A stretch of DNA of 64,000 bases, from the NCBI RefSeq assembly GCF_022965805.1, contig NC_133107.1, positions 184,356 through 248,355 on the forward strand. Reading direction: 5' to 3'. The DNA comes from Primulina eburnea. Its lineage: Eukaryota; Streptophyta; Magnoliopsida; Lamiales; Gesneriaceae. The position numbers were made by a program, and so were the translations under genes. The notes beneath the pieces are model-generated. The model did not search any database. It was not told the origin of the DNA and saw nothing but the letters and a program-made list of their open reading frames with translations. The stretch's first letter is position 1, and each line of letters starts with the position of its first letter. Shown here piece by piece: positions 1 through 11,142 of this stretch.

Positions 1-439
1 CACATCTTACTAATCACTAATCATTTACTTCATTCTATATAATACATATAATGATATACATATAAATAATAATGAAACAATCTCGAATTAATAATTAAAT
101 TCGTTAATTAATGAAGAATAATTAATAAATTAATAGATTAATTAAAGTTCATTAATATATAAAATTAATAGAAATAAATAGATAATATATTATGAAATTA
201 ATATTAATAATAAATTAAATAATTTCGATTTTTTTATTAATTAATTTTAGTTTAAGTCAAATATTTTTACATGAATTTAGTACTTGCGTTAATCCTTCCA
301 AACAACATTATTTATGAAAAATGAAAGTTTTATGAAAGGGTTTCCCCAAGTCGCAATCCAAACGATAATTCATTATCTGCGAAAGGCTTCCAATACCCAA
401 TTCTCCGTTCAAAATTTTTGATCCACATCGCATTCGACG
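1..439. other. AT-rich upstream spacer
   Basis: This stretch is very AT-rich (many taatta and aataat runs) and has no coding signal I can support. It lies directly upstream of the SET-domain gene and presumably holds its promoter and 5' UTR, but I saw no convincing TATA box at a useful distance. Confidence 0.5.
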
Positions 440-3400
440 ATGGACTGTCTGCGCAACACGCACTGCATTTCATCTCCATTCCGACCTCCGCGTCTCCCAC
501 TCGTTCACCATTCTGGAATTTCGCTGAACGCACGCCGAAATTGCAGAAACATGTGCGCGGCTTCCAATTCGGAGACAATGGTAAAATCGAGCGAAATTAC
601 AAGCAAAAAAGAGGAAGAATACGCGGATTTAAAGTCTTGGATGCATATGAACGGACTTCCTCCTTGCAAAGTTGTTCTTAAAGATAGACCTTCTCATGAT
701 TCGATGCATGCGCCAATTCACTTCGTAGCTGCCAGTGAAGATCTCCGGGTTTTATTTTGGCGTTGCCTCTTTATGCTTCCCTAAAAAAAAGTGTTTTTTC
801 CCTATTGTTTACTTCATTTATATAAGCAGATATATTTGCAACATTATGCCACAGGCAATATAATAGCTCGCTAATTTCCTTTGTTACTGTTATAGGAAGG
901 TGATGTCGCATTTTCTGTACCTAATTCATTGGTAGTAACACTTGAGAGGGTTTTGGGTAATGAGACTATTGGTAAGGCGTTATTTCCGATTCTATTTCTT
1001 TCCCTTGATTTGTGCTACGTGAAGTGAGTTTTCTTTTTTATTGCCAAACTTGAGATTCAAATTTGTTTCTGTCATTGAACCTAAACTTAGTTTCAAATTT
1101 TATCCCAAAGTTATGCATTCGGTGGTGGCTTTGGCAACTCAGAAATTTGTGGTTCCTCCTGCATTTTAGTAAGAAAACGTTTGCTTGTCTTCAACAAATG
1201 AACTGACACTCGTTGTTTTACTTTTGTCCTGGAAAGAATGTATATAACTTCTTGTGACACAAAATATACTTTTGAATCTTTTTTGCCTATTTTCTGATGC
1301 TGGGAAGAATATAATTGAATCTGGATCTCAGGAAGAGGAAATGAATCTTTTTATGGGGAATATTGTTTTGAAGTATGGTTTGCAGCTATATGCTGATGTT
1401 AGGTTTCCATTTTTTATAATACCCGACATCCATAAACACATACTACATGTGAATTTCAGTATTTTAATATTTTTGTAATAGCTTTGGTAAGAATGAAACC
1501 TTTTATTGAAATCATGCATTAGGTTCTTGTCCCTTGTGAGTTGCGGCTTACTCATATTTTAGATATCTTCCATATTCTTGCCGTTCCTGACCCTAGGCGT
1601 CGACATGCAGTTGGGACTTTGTTTTTCATTGATTCTTCAGTTTTGTTTTCTTTCGTTTTTTGTGATGAAAAAGTGCTGGATTTTGTTTATTCCTAATCTC
1701 GTTTACTACATAAAATTTCACATTTTCCCAAATTATAGAAACAAGACTGTTGCATTTATGCAGCTGAGCTTTTAACCACAAACAAGTTATCAGAACTAGC
1801 ATGCTTGGCGCTTTATCTTATGTATGAGAAGAAGCAAGGAAAAAAGTCTTTCTGGTATCCATATATTAGAGAACTCGATCGTCAGAGAGGCAGGGGGCAG
1901 TTGGCAGTGGAATCCCCACTTTTATGGTCAGAGACTGAATTAGATTACTTAACAGGAAGCCCTACGAAGGTATTTAGTCTGAGTTGAATGAAATGCGACA
2001 ATGTTCAACTTTTGTGTGGCGATCATAAGTTTTCTGTGCCGCAGACTTCTTATTTATCATGTTGGTGATGGTCAGGCTGAAGTCCTGGAGAGGGAAAAAG
2101 GAATCAAGAGAGAATACAATGAGCTCGACACCGTCTGGTTCATGGCTGGATCATTATTTCAAGTAAGCTGTTTTGTATTCTCTATAATTATTCTATGGGT
2201 TCTACCAGCTGTTTTCTTCAATTTACTTGGTATCCTCTTCAATCTTGAAAATTTGTTTACATTTGGCAGCAATATCCTTATGATATTCCCACAGAGGCTT
2301 TCACTTTTGAGATATTCAAACAAGCCTTTGTTGCAGTTCAATCATGTGTAGTGCATTTGCAGGTTAGCTTTGGACAGAAAATTATTGTATTTGCATAAAA
2401 TCTGTGTGAACTGTAACACTGAGGCGCCATTGTGATAGTTCTGCTATGGAAGGTAAGCAGCTAATTTTAAACTCCCTTTCAATGCAGAAAGTCAGTTTGG
2501 CCAGGAGATTTGCATTGGTTCCCCTTGGACCACCATTATTATCATATAGAAGCAACTGCAAGGCGATGTTAACTGCTGTTGATGGGGCTGTGCAACTTGT
2601 AGTTGATCGTTCCTATAAATCCGGGGAACCTATTGTTGTCTGGTTATAAATCTTTCTCGCTCTCTCCCCCTGTCCCGCAAAAAAAAGCATGATTGTTGTG
2701 CGTGGAGGGTCGGGAAATTTGTTTTAAGTCTATCTTGGGCTTGTTAGTATCTGAGGATCCTCATTTTGGAGTTTCTTTTGTTTCTAGGTGTGGACCACAA
2801 CCTAATTCGAAACTACTCATAAACTATGGTTTTGTGGATGAAGATAATTCTTTTGACCGTATGGTGATTGAGGTGATTTTTTTGCACTCATCTTCGCTAT
2901 ATTGAATGTTTCTGTCTTGATAATCACCTTTTTTTCTGTCATTCAGGCGTCTTTAAATACTGAGGATCCTCAATATCAGGACAAAAGATTGGCTGCTCAA
3001 AGAAATGGAAAGCTATCAGTACAAAATTTTCAGGTCTGAAGTTAATTTGATTGTACTCAGTTCCTTGAGGATTTCTTGAGCCAAATAATACCCCCTCGGT
3101 ACAGGTCTCCGTAGGAAAGGAAAGAGAGGCTGTCATGGATATGCTTCCTTATTTGCGACTGGGATATGTTTCTGATCCTTCGGATATGCAATCTGTTCTG
3201 TCTTCTCGAGGGCCAATATGTTCAGTAAGTTTATTTTTGGTTTTTATCTGTTTGTAGATTGTTTGGATTTAATTAAGAGTCTATTATTCGAGTTGTGGGG
3301 ATTACCTGCAATCATGGTGGTAGTGGTACCATTATATGAAACTAGTTATTCTGCATAGGTGATGTGTCATGTGTGTGTACAGTCTTTTTTATCATTATCG

Positions 3401-4074
3401 ATGGACTAAAGTGAAATCTGACAAATTATGGAGGGATTAAATTGATATTTGAATTTTTTAAATAAAAAAAATAAAAATAAAAGTGTGATGAATTTTTTTT
3501 AAAAAAACAAAAGTGTAATATTGCTACATAAAATTTGAAGAAAAAGTTGGTGTCCTTCTTAGGTGGTTACTGTCATACCCTCAACGTTAATAAAATAGAG
3601 TAGACGATAGCATTTTACCCTCCTTTGAATTTTTGAATTATGTGGCACATGCTGTACCCCAAAATTATGTTAATAAAAGAACTTATTCTGGTAAACACAG
3701 GTGAGTCCCTGTATGGAATGTGCAGTTTTGGACCAACTAGCTGAGTATTTTATAAAAAGGCTTGCTGGTTATCCTACTACACTTGAGGAAGACGAGATAA
3801 TGGTAACTTTGAATGAGATTTTAGATTATTCTAACTTTGTAATTCACTTTTATGCTCCAATTACGCCTTTTACTTACTGTAGCTTGCAGATAGCAATTTA
3901 AATTCAAAACGACGAGTAGCAACACAACTTGTCAGGTTGGAGAAGAAAATATTAAAGGCATGCTTGCAGGCAACAGTAGACCTAATAAACCTGCTACCTA
4001 ATCACTCTGTATCCCCATGCCCCGCTCCTTACGCCCCGAATCTGAAATGGTATTCTCTCCGTCTCTTTTTATGA
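440..4074 (+). CDS. SET-domain protein, Rubisco LSMT-like (plastid)
   Basis: Eleven exons can be joined in frame with GT..AG borders: 440-748, 896-971, 1764-1969, 2076-2162, 2270-2362, 2488-2642, 2788-2872, 2947-3033, 3105-3224, 3701-3802 and 3883-4049/4074. The product is about 495-503 residues. Residues 1 to about 50 are rich in Ser, Arg and Pro and look like a chloroplast transit peptide. A SET domain follows, ending in the signature NYGF near residue 321, and then a helical C-terminal region like the Rubisco LSMT substrate-binding domain. The family transfers methyl groups from S-adenosylmethionine to lysines of plastid proteins; this member's substrate is not shown. Reading into the last intron gives TGA at 4072-4074. 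Splicing at 4049 to an AG at 4140 would instead create TGA straight after the codon AAA, matching the usual family end. From memory the closest Arabidopsis proteins are At5g14260 and At3g07670. Confidence 0.88.
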
Positions 4075-5011
4075 TTAAGCAATGTTTTATCTTTCTAAGC
4101 ATTTCTTTCATTATCAATGTTAATTAGTGATCAATCGACAGATTCTTTAATGTGTCCATCGTGTACCTTCTACTGCTGGAGTCTGGAAGTGCTTCAGATG
4201 GGATGTGGCTAAATGAGGTTCATGACGTAACAATAATTTGCGTTTTCCTTGTGCCTTTTGTAAGAATATATCTCATTCTTCGTTTTACACTAGATATGCT
4301 CTGGTACTGACCTTCATTCAATTCATAATCCTTTTTCAGGTCGATCTAATGGCTATAATGATCTCTCCAAGTAACTTCATTTTTTTTTTTCTGGAATACT
4401 TAGCTTTTGTACAGTTGCTCATTAATTGTACAAATTGTGCTAGTAAGAAAAGTATCCACGGAGCATTGAAATACACGTACGAAGATGTAGAAGCTCGCTA
4501 ATCTCTGAACTTAGGTCTGGTCTGGGTAGTGTAGTTAGTAGTTACATTCAAAACAGCAATAATTATCTATACCCAAGTCTCATTAAATGGTAAAAGTATT
4601 TTAATTGGGAACTGGCAACATTGCCCTCGAAATACATACGATTTTGAAGAGAGGCGAGGGCATTAGTAGAAATCACTACGTACAAACCGGTACAGAAATT
4701 ATTAAACTTGATGAAAAGTAACGTACAAATTGTCCCAGAAATGAACAAAATCAATTAACAAGATTTACTTGTCCTGAAATAAAAGGCAGTATGAATAAAT
4801 CAAGGAATTCATTGAAGAAAAATTAACCGTCTCGGGGGGCTAACCCACTTCAATTGTGTAGGCAGGGGTTTTTCGATGCTACTACCCGGTAGCCACATCT
4901 ATGGAATATGACGCAAAATGACTCACTCTCTATTATCAAGCATACCTCTCATTAAAATCCAACTGCCTGTGACAGATTGGAATATTGAGGGGGGAACAAG
5001 AAAAGAGCATA
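4075..5011. other. Spacer between convergent genes
   Basis: This segment lies between the 3' ends of the SET gene (+) and the Kelch gene (-). It should hold both 3' UTRs and poly(A) signals. The AG acceptor at 4139-4140 may start a 3' UTR exon of the SET gene. I saw no other gene. Confidence 0.5.
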
Positions 5012-6893
5012 TCACGACCGCAATTTTGTTCTCCACATTTCTCCGACTACTTTTCTTGGTTGCGGGTTATCGGGTCCTCTGTCTCTCTGTCCAGATGTAA
5101 AATAGAGCCACCCATTCCAGAAGCCAGCCAGCGTAGTTTTTATGCGATATGGAAGCTTTCCAATAATAGACCATTGCTGTAAAATTAACAGGAGGTTGAA
5201 TCCTTGCTCCAGCAAGATGAGTATGCTCAATATACCATCCAAATCTAGTAATAAATAAGAACTTTACCAGTGTATCCAAATGAAATTGAAAAACCTCCCC
5301 AACCAAGATCATTCTTTTAGTCACTGGGTGTTTCTCAGTTGTGCCTCCCACGATAATTATGGAGTTATTAAAAACTACCCAAGAAGATTCTATATGGGAG
5401 TTTGGTTTCGGCATGGGGTTCAAAATTTTCCACTTCATTTCACCATCAAGCATATACACATCCTCATAGACCACCTAAAGCAACATTGGCAGCAAGATAG
5501 CAATCTTGAGAAAATTAACTAAAGAACAGTAGCAGTGTGTAGCTCAAATACCTCATGCCTCCGAGAACATTTGAATATAGGCGACCCTGGTTTCGCCATA
5601 AAATCACCCTCTTGACCACCAATAACATAAAGCTTCTCACCAACAACAACACAAGCCCTATCGAAACATCAACAATTACGTTGGATATATCTGTGCCGCA
5701 ACATAATTTTAAAGCCGAGAATGAAAGAAACGATTTTCAATACTCTCAAGTACCTATGTGGTCCACCTCGGGGTATGGGTACTTCCTTTTGCCATTGCTT
5801 CTCAACAGCTTTACCATTCTTAACCAAAAGACTCCAATGGTCTGCTCCAGGTGTATAGCGATTCTCTTTGCTTCCACCAATCACGTGGAGCCTTCCCCTC
5901 CAAATTTGAGTAGCCGGAGCATACCTGAAATCGTTCATTAGCTAGGCTCTAAGCCAGCAGAAAATTTGGTCATATAAGTCTCGTGATCCTTAAATTACAA
6001 GTTATATTTTGTGCTGAGGTCTTGCAGGACGGGATGAATGAAGTAAATGGAGCACATACCTAGGGGCTGGTAAAGGTGGCAAGCTCTCCCACTTTTTGGT
6101 GACCGTATCCAGCCCAAATGTACTAGCTGTAGGACCACGACACTGTGGGCCAGGTTGCCCAGAAATAACATATATATCTTCCATCACTTGCCATTCCCAA
6201 ATGTGAATTTGCCATTTCTTTTGGTATATCAAATCTTCCACTCCAAGTGTTATCAGTAAAGTTGTAGACATCGACATGAGAATGCACCTAGTGTTCAAAA
6301 ATAACAACACTAGATTCGATTCAAGATTGTATATGCAATAATAAGTAAGATCATGTCATTGGTGGACACAAAAATGGTAGGCTGGTGGACAATATAACAA
6401 AATCGTGTGTATATATATATATATATTATGTTGAAAAGATGGACCAAAACTCTACATAGTCGAGGGTTCCATATCCGGCGAACACATATAAAAGATTCTT
6501 GATCTGTATCGCGAAACCATCCAAACGAGGTACAGGTGCTGTTGGCATCTGCTCCCATTCTAATGATGGAGCTGGCAAATCGGCAAATGTAGCTGATATC
6601 TTGTCTCCGATCTGTAATAATCGAAACATACGTTTTAGAATAATCTACTTCCAATATTACGTATAAAAAAATCCGACCTTCTGGATTTGAACGTCGTCAG
6701 TGGCGTTTGGCGCCTCGGAAATATAATTGTTCTGGCGAGCCCAGCTGGTAGCAATTGTTAGATATGCGAAGGAAGAAGAAGATGAGGCCCAGAGATAATC
6801 CACCACAAGAGCCACCCCAACAAGAAATACAAGCGTTAAAATGACGGCGGCTTTGTGTTGGCCGGCAGATCTCGACTTATCATGAAATGCCAT
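5012..6893 (-). CDS. Kelch-repeat membrane protein, frameshifted in exon 3
   Basis: Seven exons on the minus strand join with canonical borders: 6893-6678, 6611-6456, 6287-6060, 5924-5754, 5657-5552, 5474-5268 and 5176-5012, for about 416 residues. Residues 15-36 form one hydrophobic membrane segment near the N terminus. The rest holds Kelch repeats (GYGTLDYV, VIGGSKENRYTPG, YVISGQPG, IIVGGTTEKHP, YFTSGQRD) that would fold as a beta-propeller outside or behind the membrane. Length and order match the Arabidopsis At3g27220 type, as I remember it; the function is unknown. Exon 3 is 228 nt, but its flanking phases need 230: two bases are missing in the TATATA run at about 6170-6177. As written, the frame hits TAG at 6125-6123. 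This could be a real null allele, a pseudogene, or an assembly error in a dinucleotide run. All other exons are clean. Confidence 0.85.
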
Positions 6894-6940
6894 CGTTCAA
6901 CAAGACTGTAAGGAAAGAATAACAGTTTGTTCCCTTTGGA

Positions 6941-6950
6941 TTTATATAAA
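6941..6950 (-). promoter_or_regulatory. Putative TATA box of the Kelch gene
   Basis: The sequence TTTATATAAA lies about 50 nt upstream of the Kelch start codon at 6893. It is palindromic, so strand is assigned by position. The short distance implies a very short 5' UTR. Confidence 0.4.
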
Positions 6951-7183
6951 TCCAGGCTCAAATCCTCAAAAGCTTAAACAAGCAATGGATTTCCTGGTTG
7001 ATTTTGTCACCACAGCCAACATTCAATTATCATATACACAAGCCCGCATGGGCTTAGCTCAGTTGGCTAGCAGTAGTAAATCTTGGAGCAATGACCAGAG
7101 ATCGAGTCTCGCAAGCGGCATTGTGGGAGTTAAATTCCCTCCAATGAGGGGGAGCTCCTTGTGCGCGGCGTAGCATAAGGTCT

Positions 7184-7799
7184 TGTTTGGGCTAAAAATA
7201 ATTTAATTACAAGCCCAAGTCAATTCTGAAGCCCAATTAAATAAGCCCATAAAAGAATAATTCTTAATCGATTAAAAAATGAGCACTGAGCGCGGAAGAG
7301 AAAAAGAACGTGGGAGGATAGTTAGAAATCGTGGCATTAGGGGAGCAGATAGTGGAGATCATGGGGGAGTGGAGAAAGAGGACGCAGCGGCCAGGAAGAA
7401 AAAGGAATCGGCTAACACAACGAGAGGGACATACAACACAACTCAACTACTGACAAAATTCTACAAAAAAAAAGCTCTCTGCTTCAAGCACTTTCTTTTA
7501 CGTTTTCTAGCAATTTACGTCTTCTCATTTTAGATTTCAGCAACAAATTATTATATTTTTCATGTCTTTGATGAATTCCTACAGTTTTGTAAATGCAAAA
7601 TCATGTCAGGGGTTTATTTCCGTCACTTTCCAATAGTTTTCTTAATTTTGGCATCGCATATGTTTTAGGAGATTAGAACCAACGATCAAATTTAGAATTC
7701 ACTGTCGTTTGATTTTAGAAGTTAGATTTTTATCGTTTTTACACAAATCGGTGCACTTTCGCACCTGGCACGCCCGCAACACCAAATATTGTGCAAACA
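7184..7799 (+). repeat. 5' LTR of the gypsy element
   Basis: This 616-bp repeat begins TG and ends CA and matches 14791-15406 without a difference I could see. Near its end it contains TGGCACGCCCG, a string that recurs just outside in the primer-binding region. Confidence 0.95.
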
Positions 7800-7805
7800 T
7801 ATTTT

Positions 7806-7822
7806 TGGCACGCCCGGTGGGA
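7806..7822 (+). other. Putative primer-binding site
   Basis: TGGCACGCCCGGTGGGA starts 6 nt after the LTR end, where a tRNA primer site is expected, and begins with TGG, complementary to the CCA end of tRNAs. I could not match it to a specific plant tRNA. Confidence 0.55.
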
Positions 7823-7830
7823 CCATCACT

Positions 7831-10800
7831 ATGCCGCCAAGAAGGAAAGAAAACGTCAATCAAAGAGACGGGAAGTTTCTACCAAGCCAGGAAGAGACTC
7901 ATGCTCCACAGATAGAACAATCGGCTTCTGAAGAGCCGACCAGGGAGTTGGATTTGCATCCAAGTCATGTTCCAGAGGTATATGCTCATATTTCAAATCA
8001 TTTGGTTGAAACGTTGGCTGCGATAAAATTTGAAGAAATATCAGAAGTACTGTCCAAAGCTGTGTCTGATTGCTTGAAGACAGTATTGGGTAAACCGAAC
8101 CAATCAACCAACAAAGAGCAAAATACCATTGTTAAAGAGGCTGATCAGGGGAGTAATCAATTCACTGAACTCGACCAGGGAGCAGGACACTCAATGGCTG
8201 GCGATCCTCGCCGCCCAGAGTTGGCACTCCCAAACCAACGGGAAGGAAGTTACACACTATCACATAAAAAGGAGAAAACTTTAGGTGGAAGAGTTCGGCC
8301 ATATCCACGTACAGATGGAGCAGGGAGTTTGAAACAACCTGTCAACCAAGTCCATGCGATTACTAATCCTTTGTATCAACCAGGAATGGATGATGATATA
8401 CCACACTTGGGTTATCATGGAGTTGATAGAAGTTTCCAAGGATGTAATGTTGGTTACAGTACAGAGGCTCAGACTCGGGGGGCAAACTATTATCACCATC
8501 TGCTCCTCAACAAAAACGCAACAATGATCGATCTTGATATGGTGAGAGAAACTGTGCAAGAAATGTATGGGCCGGCTTTGAGACAAATTGGCCGCCTAGA
8601 ATTTCACAAGCCATACCCCAACCACATAGATATCAACAATCCATTTCCCAGATGTTACAAAGTACCAGATTTCAGCTTATTTTCTGGAGAAGATAGTCAA
8701 TCTAGCCTTGAGCACATTGCTAGGTTCACTATAAGGTGTGGGGAGCTGGCAAACTTGGAAAACTTTATTACTTTGAAGTTGAGATTGTTCCCAAATACCT
8801 TTACTGGCACGGCATTTTCGGGGTATGCCGCACTTCCTCGAAACTCAATCTTAAGTTGGAAAGATATGGAGAAGCAATTCCTTACTCAGTTTTACCGAAC
8901 TGAGCCTGAGGCGTGCATCGCTGATTTGTCAAAGATATCTCAGAAAAAAGGAGAAACAGCTGATATGTTCATTGATAGGTTCAAGAAAGCAAAGAACAAG
9001 TGCAAGGTGTTTCTGCCAGAGACTGAGTTTGTCAAAATAGTACAAAAGAGGCTAGACTTTGAGCATAAGAAGAAGTTTCAGGATATGGAATTCAGAGATT
9101 TCTTTGAACTTGCACCAAAGGTTGGGGAGTACGAGGAACTATTGACAGATGAGTCGTCTAACAAGAAAACAACAATGGAATCTTATTACCAGGAGGTGGA
9201 AGATGTTTTGGCAGAAATTCGATCAGCTGGTTCATGCACGGTTCCCCTGCTAAAAATGAAGCTGACAGAAACTGAAAAGAAGAATAGCTCCCAACCTCCC
9301 AAGGACATGCAGTACACATTCAATATTTCCAAAACAGATGACATATTTGATTTTCTGGTTAAAGAAAAGTTCATCGCTTTTTCACCTGATCATCGGATGC
9401 CTACTAAGGATGAGCTGAAAAGTCGAGAATACTGTAAGTATCACAACTCATACAATCATTCCACTAAATTGTGTTGGGCTTTCAAGAATGTTCTGCAGGA
9501 AAGAATCAACAAAGGAATATTGAAATTCCCTAACAAGCAAGAGTACATGGCAGTGGACAATGACCCATTTCCTCCTGCGGCATCGGTAAACGTGAACGTC
9601 ACAAATTTGAGAAATTTGTTGAATGACAAGAGAAGAAGCCGATTCTTTGCAATGAAAGACCGAATAATTAAGAAATGTTGGATTCCGAAAGGTCAACTAT
9701 TTGAGGCCGCTGTAAGGTATAGTACTAATCAACTAAGAACATTTCAGCAGCGTTTTCCCAGAAGTGTTGGTGAATCTGCGGCCTCTAGGCCGAAGAACCA
9801 ATATTTATTCAAGAGACCAGTGCTTGAGAATCAATTGTTTAGAGGGGAGTCGTCTCGCAATCAGCACCAGAGATACTCGAACAGGAGGAACGTGAACAGA
9901 GTTGAACCACGAAAGATAGAAATCAGGAAGAAGTCACTTTATCATGATAAAAGTCAGCGTGTGAATGAAGCTCCGGTGAGAAAGACTGTAGAGGTCAGGG
10001 AAGCTCGACCCAGATTTGTACGTCCAGCCAAAAAAGAATTCACCCACGAATGGAGAGTGGCCCAACACAGAAAATTCCCTAGGCCACCAACTCGAACCCA
10101 GAAAAGAAGGCTGTTGAGGGAAAAAGCGGCTGCAAAAAAGGAAGAACTTTCTAAGGTAGACAATAAACCCATACATGATATGCCAGTCATCGAATCACAA
10201 GCGGGAAGTAGGTCAAACTTTGGTAGGTCCGCCACTGAAGATAAGTGGGTCGACGAAGACGATGATTTACCGAGTGATTATAAGAATCAAGAAAGGAAAA
10301 CATTCAGTTTCTGTATAGGGAAGTTCCACATATCAGTGGACTGTGCCACAGGATTGACGATACTACAAGAAAGGTTCAAACTTGTCGAGGAAGAATGCGG
10401 GGAGTCAGTGTCTGAAGTAGCTGTTGAAGAGATGAAGGTTTGCAACAAACTCCCCGAAAGAGGTTCAGGAGTTATTATCAGAGAAGATCACCCTAACAAG
10501 CCTAAGCATGTGATTTTGGAAAAGACAACAGCCGATATGACTAATGACATAAGGTCTTTATACATCAAGGCTCATGTGAATGGCAAGCCAGTGTCCAAAG
10601 TGTTAATCGACAATGGCTCGGTAGTGAATGTCTTGCCAGTGAGGATGTTTAAAAATTTGGGCAAAAATGAAGAGGACCTAATCTCCACAGAAGTTTCTGT
10701 TGCTGCGTTTACGGAAAAAACCACCAAGAACATTGAGTTTTTCCCAGCTGATGTTGTTGTGGGGAGTATATCGTCTATTTGCGCATTTTTTGTTGTGAAC

Positions 10801-11142
10801 TCATCTGCCAACTTCCAAGCTTTGTTAGGCAGATATTGGATCCATGCAAATCAGTGCATCACATCCTCAATGCACCGGTTCTTTTTATTTTGGAAAGGAG
10901 ATTACGTGGAGATTGTGGAAGCCGATGCACAGCCTTTCCAAGCTCATGCCAACACAGTGGAGGCCAGATACTATAACGGGGATTTCGGGCCCATAAAAGT
11001 CTGTGGCAAGGATAGAAAAAAGAGTCTAGTTTACATGCAGTCCCTAACCCCAAGTTCAGTGTTGAACCAGATACTTAAACCTACTGTCTTCGGGCCATAT
11101 AGGCCGATGATTCAGCCGACGATCGAGGAGATCGATGATTGA
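7831..11142 (+). CDS. gag-pr: gag-protease of the gypsy element
   Basis: This open frame of about 1103 codons starts at ATG 7831 (MPPRRKENV), just after the primer-binding region; the frame is open further upstream but that part is untranslated leader. Residues about 285-440 match the plant retrotransposon gag (capsid-like) domain, with SWKDMEKQFLTQFY as a recognisable stretch. Near residue 535 there is a C-x2-H-x4-H-x4-C motif, an unusual variant of the CCHC nucleic-acid knuckle. A long Arg/Lys-rich linker follows. The aspartic protease lies near residues 905-1010: VLIDNGSVVNVLP with the DTG triad replaced by DNG, followed by LLGRYWIH. The intact frame suggests the proteins are made. No pol follows in frame; a second ORF overlaps its end by 8 nt. 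Confidence 0.9.
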   Translation: MPPRRKENVNQRDGKFLPSQEETHAPQIEQSASEEPTRELDLHPSHVPEVYAHISNHLVETLAAIKFEEISEVLSKAVSDCLKTVLGKPNQSTNKEQNTIVKEADQGSNQFTELDQGAGHSMAGDPRRPELALPNQREGSYTLSHKKEKTLGGRVRPYPRTDGAGSLKQPVNQVHAITNPLYQPGMDDDIPHLGYHGVDRSFQGCNVGYSTEAQTRGANYYHHLLLNKNATMIDLDMVRETVQEMYGPALRQIGRLEFHKPYPNHIDINNPFPRCYKVPDFSLFSGEDSQSSLEHIARFTIRCGELANLENFITLKLRLFPNTFTGTAFSGYAALPRNSILSWKDMEKQFLTQFYRTEPEACIADLSKISQKKGETADMFIDRFKKAKNKCKVFLPETEFVKIVQKRLDFEHKKKFQDMEFRDFFELAPKVGEYEELLTDESSNKKTTMESYYQEVEDVLAEIRSAGSCTVPLLKMKLTETEKKNSSQPPKDMQYTFNISKTDDIFDFLVKEKFIAFSPDHRMPTKDELKSREYCKYHNSYNHSTKLCWAFKNVLQERINKGILKFPNKQEYMAVDNDPFPPAASVNVNVTNLRNLLNDKRRSRFFAMKDRIIKKCWIPKGQLFEAAVRYSTNQLRTFQQRFPRSVGESAASRPKNQYLFKRPVLENQLFRGESSRNQHQRYSNRRNVNRVEPRKIEIRKKSLYHDKSQRVNEAPVRKTVEVREARPRFVRPAKKEFTHEWRVAQHRKFPRPPTRTQKRRLLREKAAAKKEELSKVDNKPIHDMPVIESQAGSRSNFGRSATEDKWVDEDDDLPSDYKNQERKTFSFCIGKFHISVDCATGLTILQERFKLVEEECGESVSEVAVEEMKVCNKLPERGSGVIIREDHPNKPKHVILEKTTADMTNDIRSLYIKAHVNGKPVSKVLIDNGSVVNVLPVRMFKNLGKNEEDLISTEVSVAAFTEKTTKNIEFFPADVVVGSISSICAFFVVNSSANFQALLGRYWIHANQCITSSMHRFFLFWKGDYVEIVEADAQPFQAHANTVEARYYNGDFGPIKVCGKDRKKSLVYMQSLTPSSVLNQILKPTVFGPYRPMIQPTIEEIDD

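Noticed and set aside
7042..7115. Possible genuine tRNA gene (A and B boxes)
   Set aside because: Flanking 18-bp duplications, the longer body and the lack of a cloverleaf show a SINE rather than a tRNA gene.
7264..7533. Small frames inside the gypsy LTRs (also 14871-15140)
   Set aside because: They occur identically in both LTRs and look like no known protein; taken as LTR non-coding sequence.
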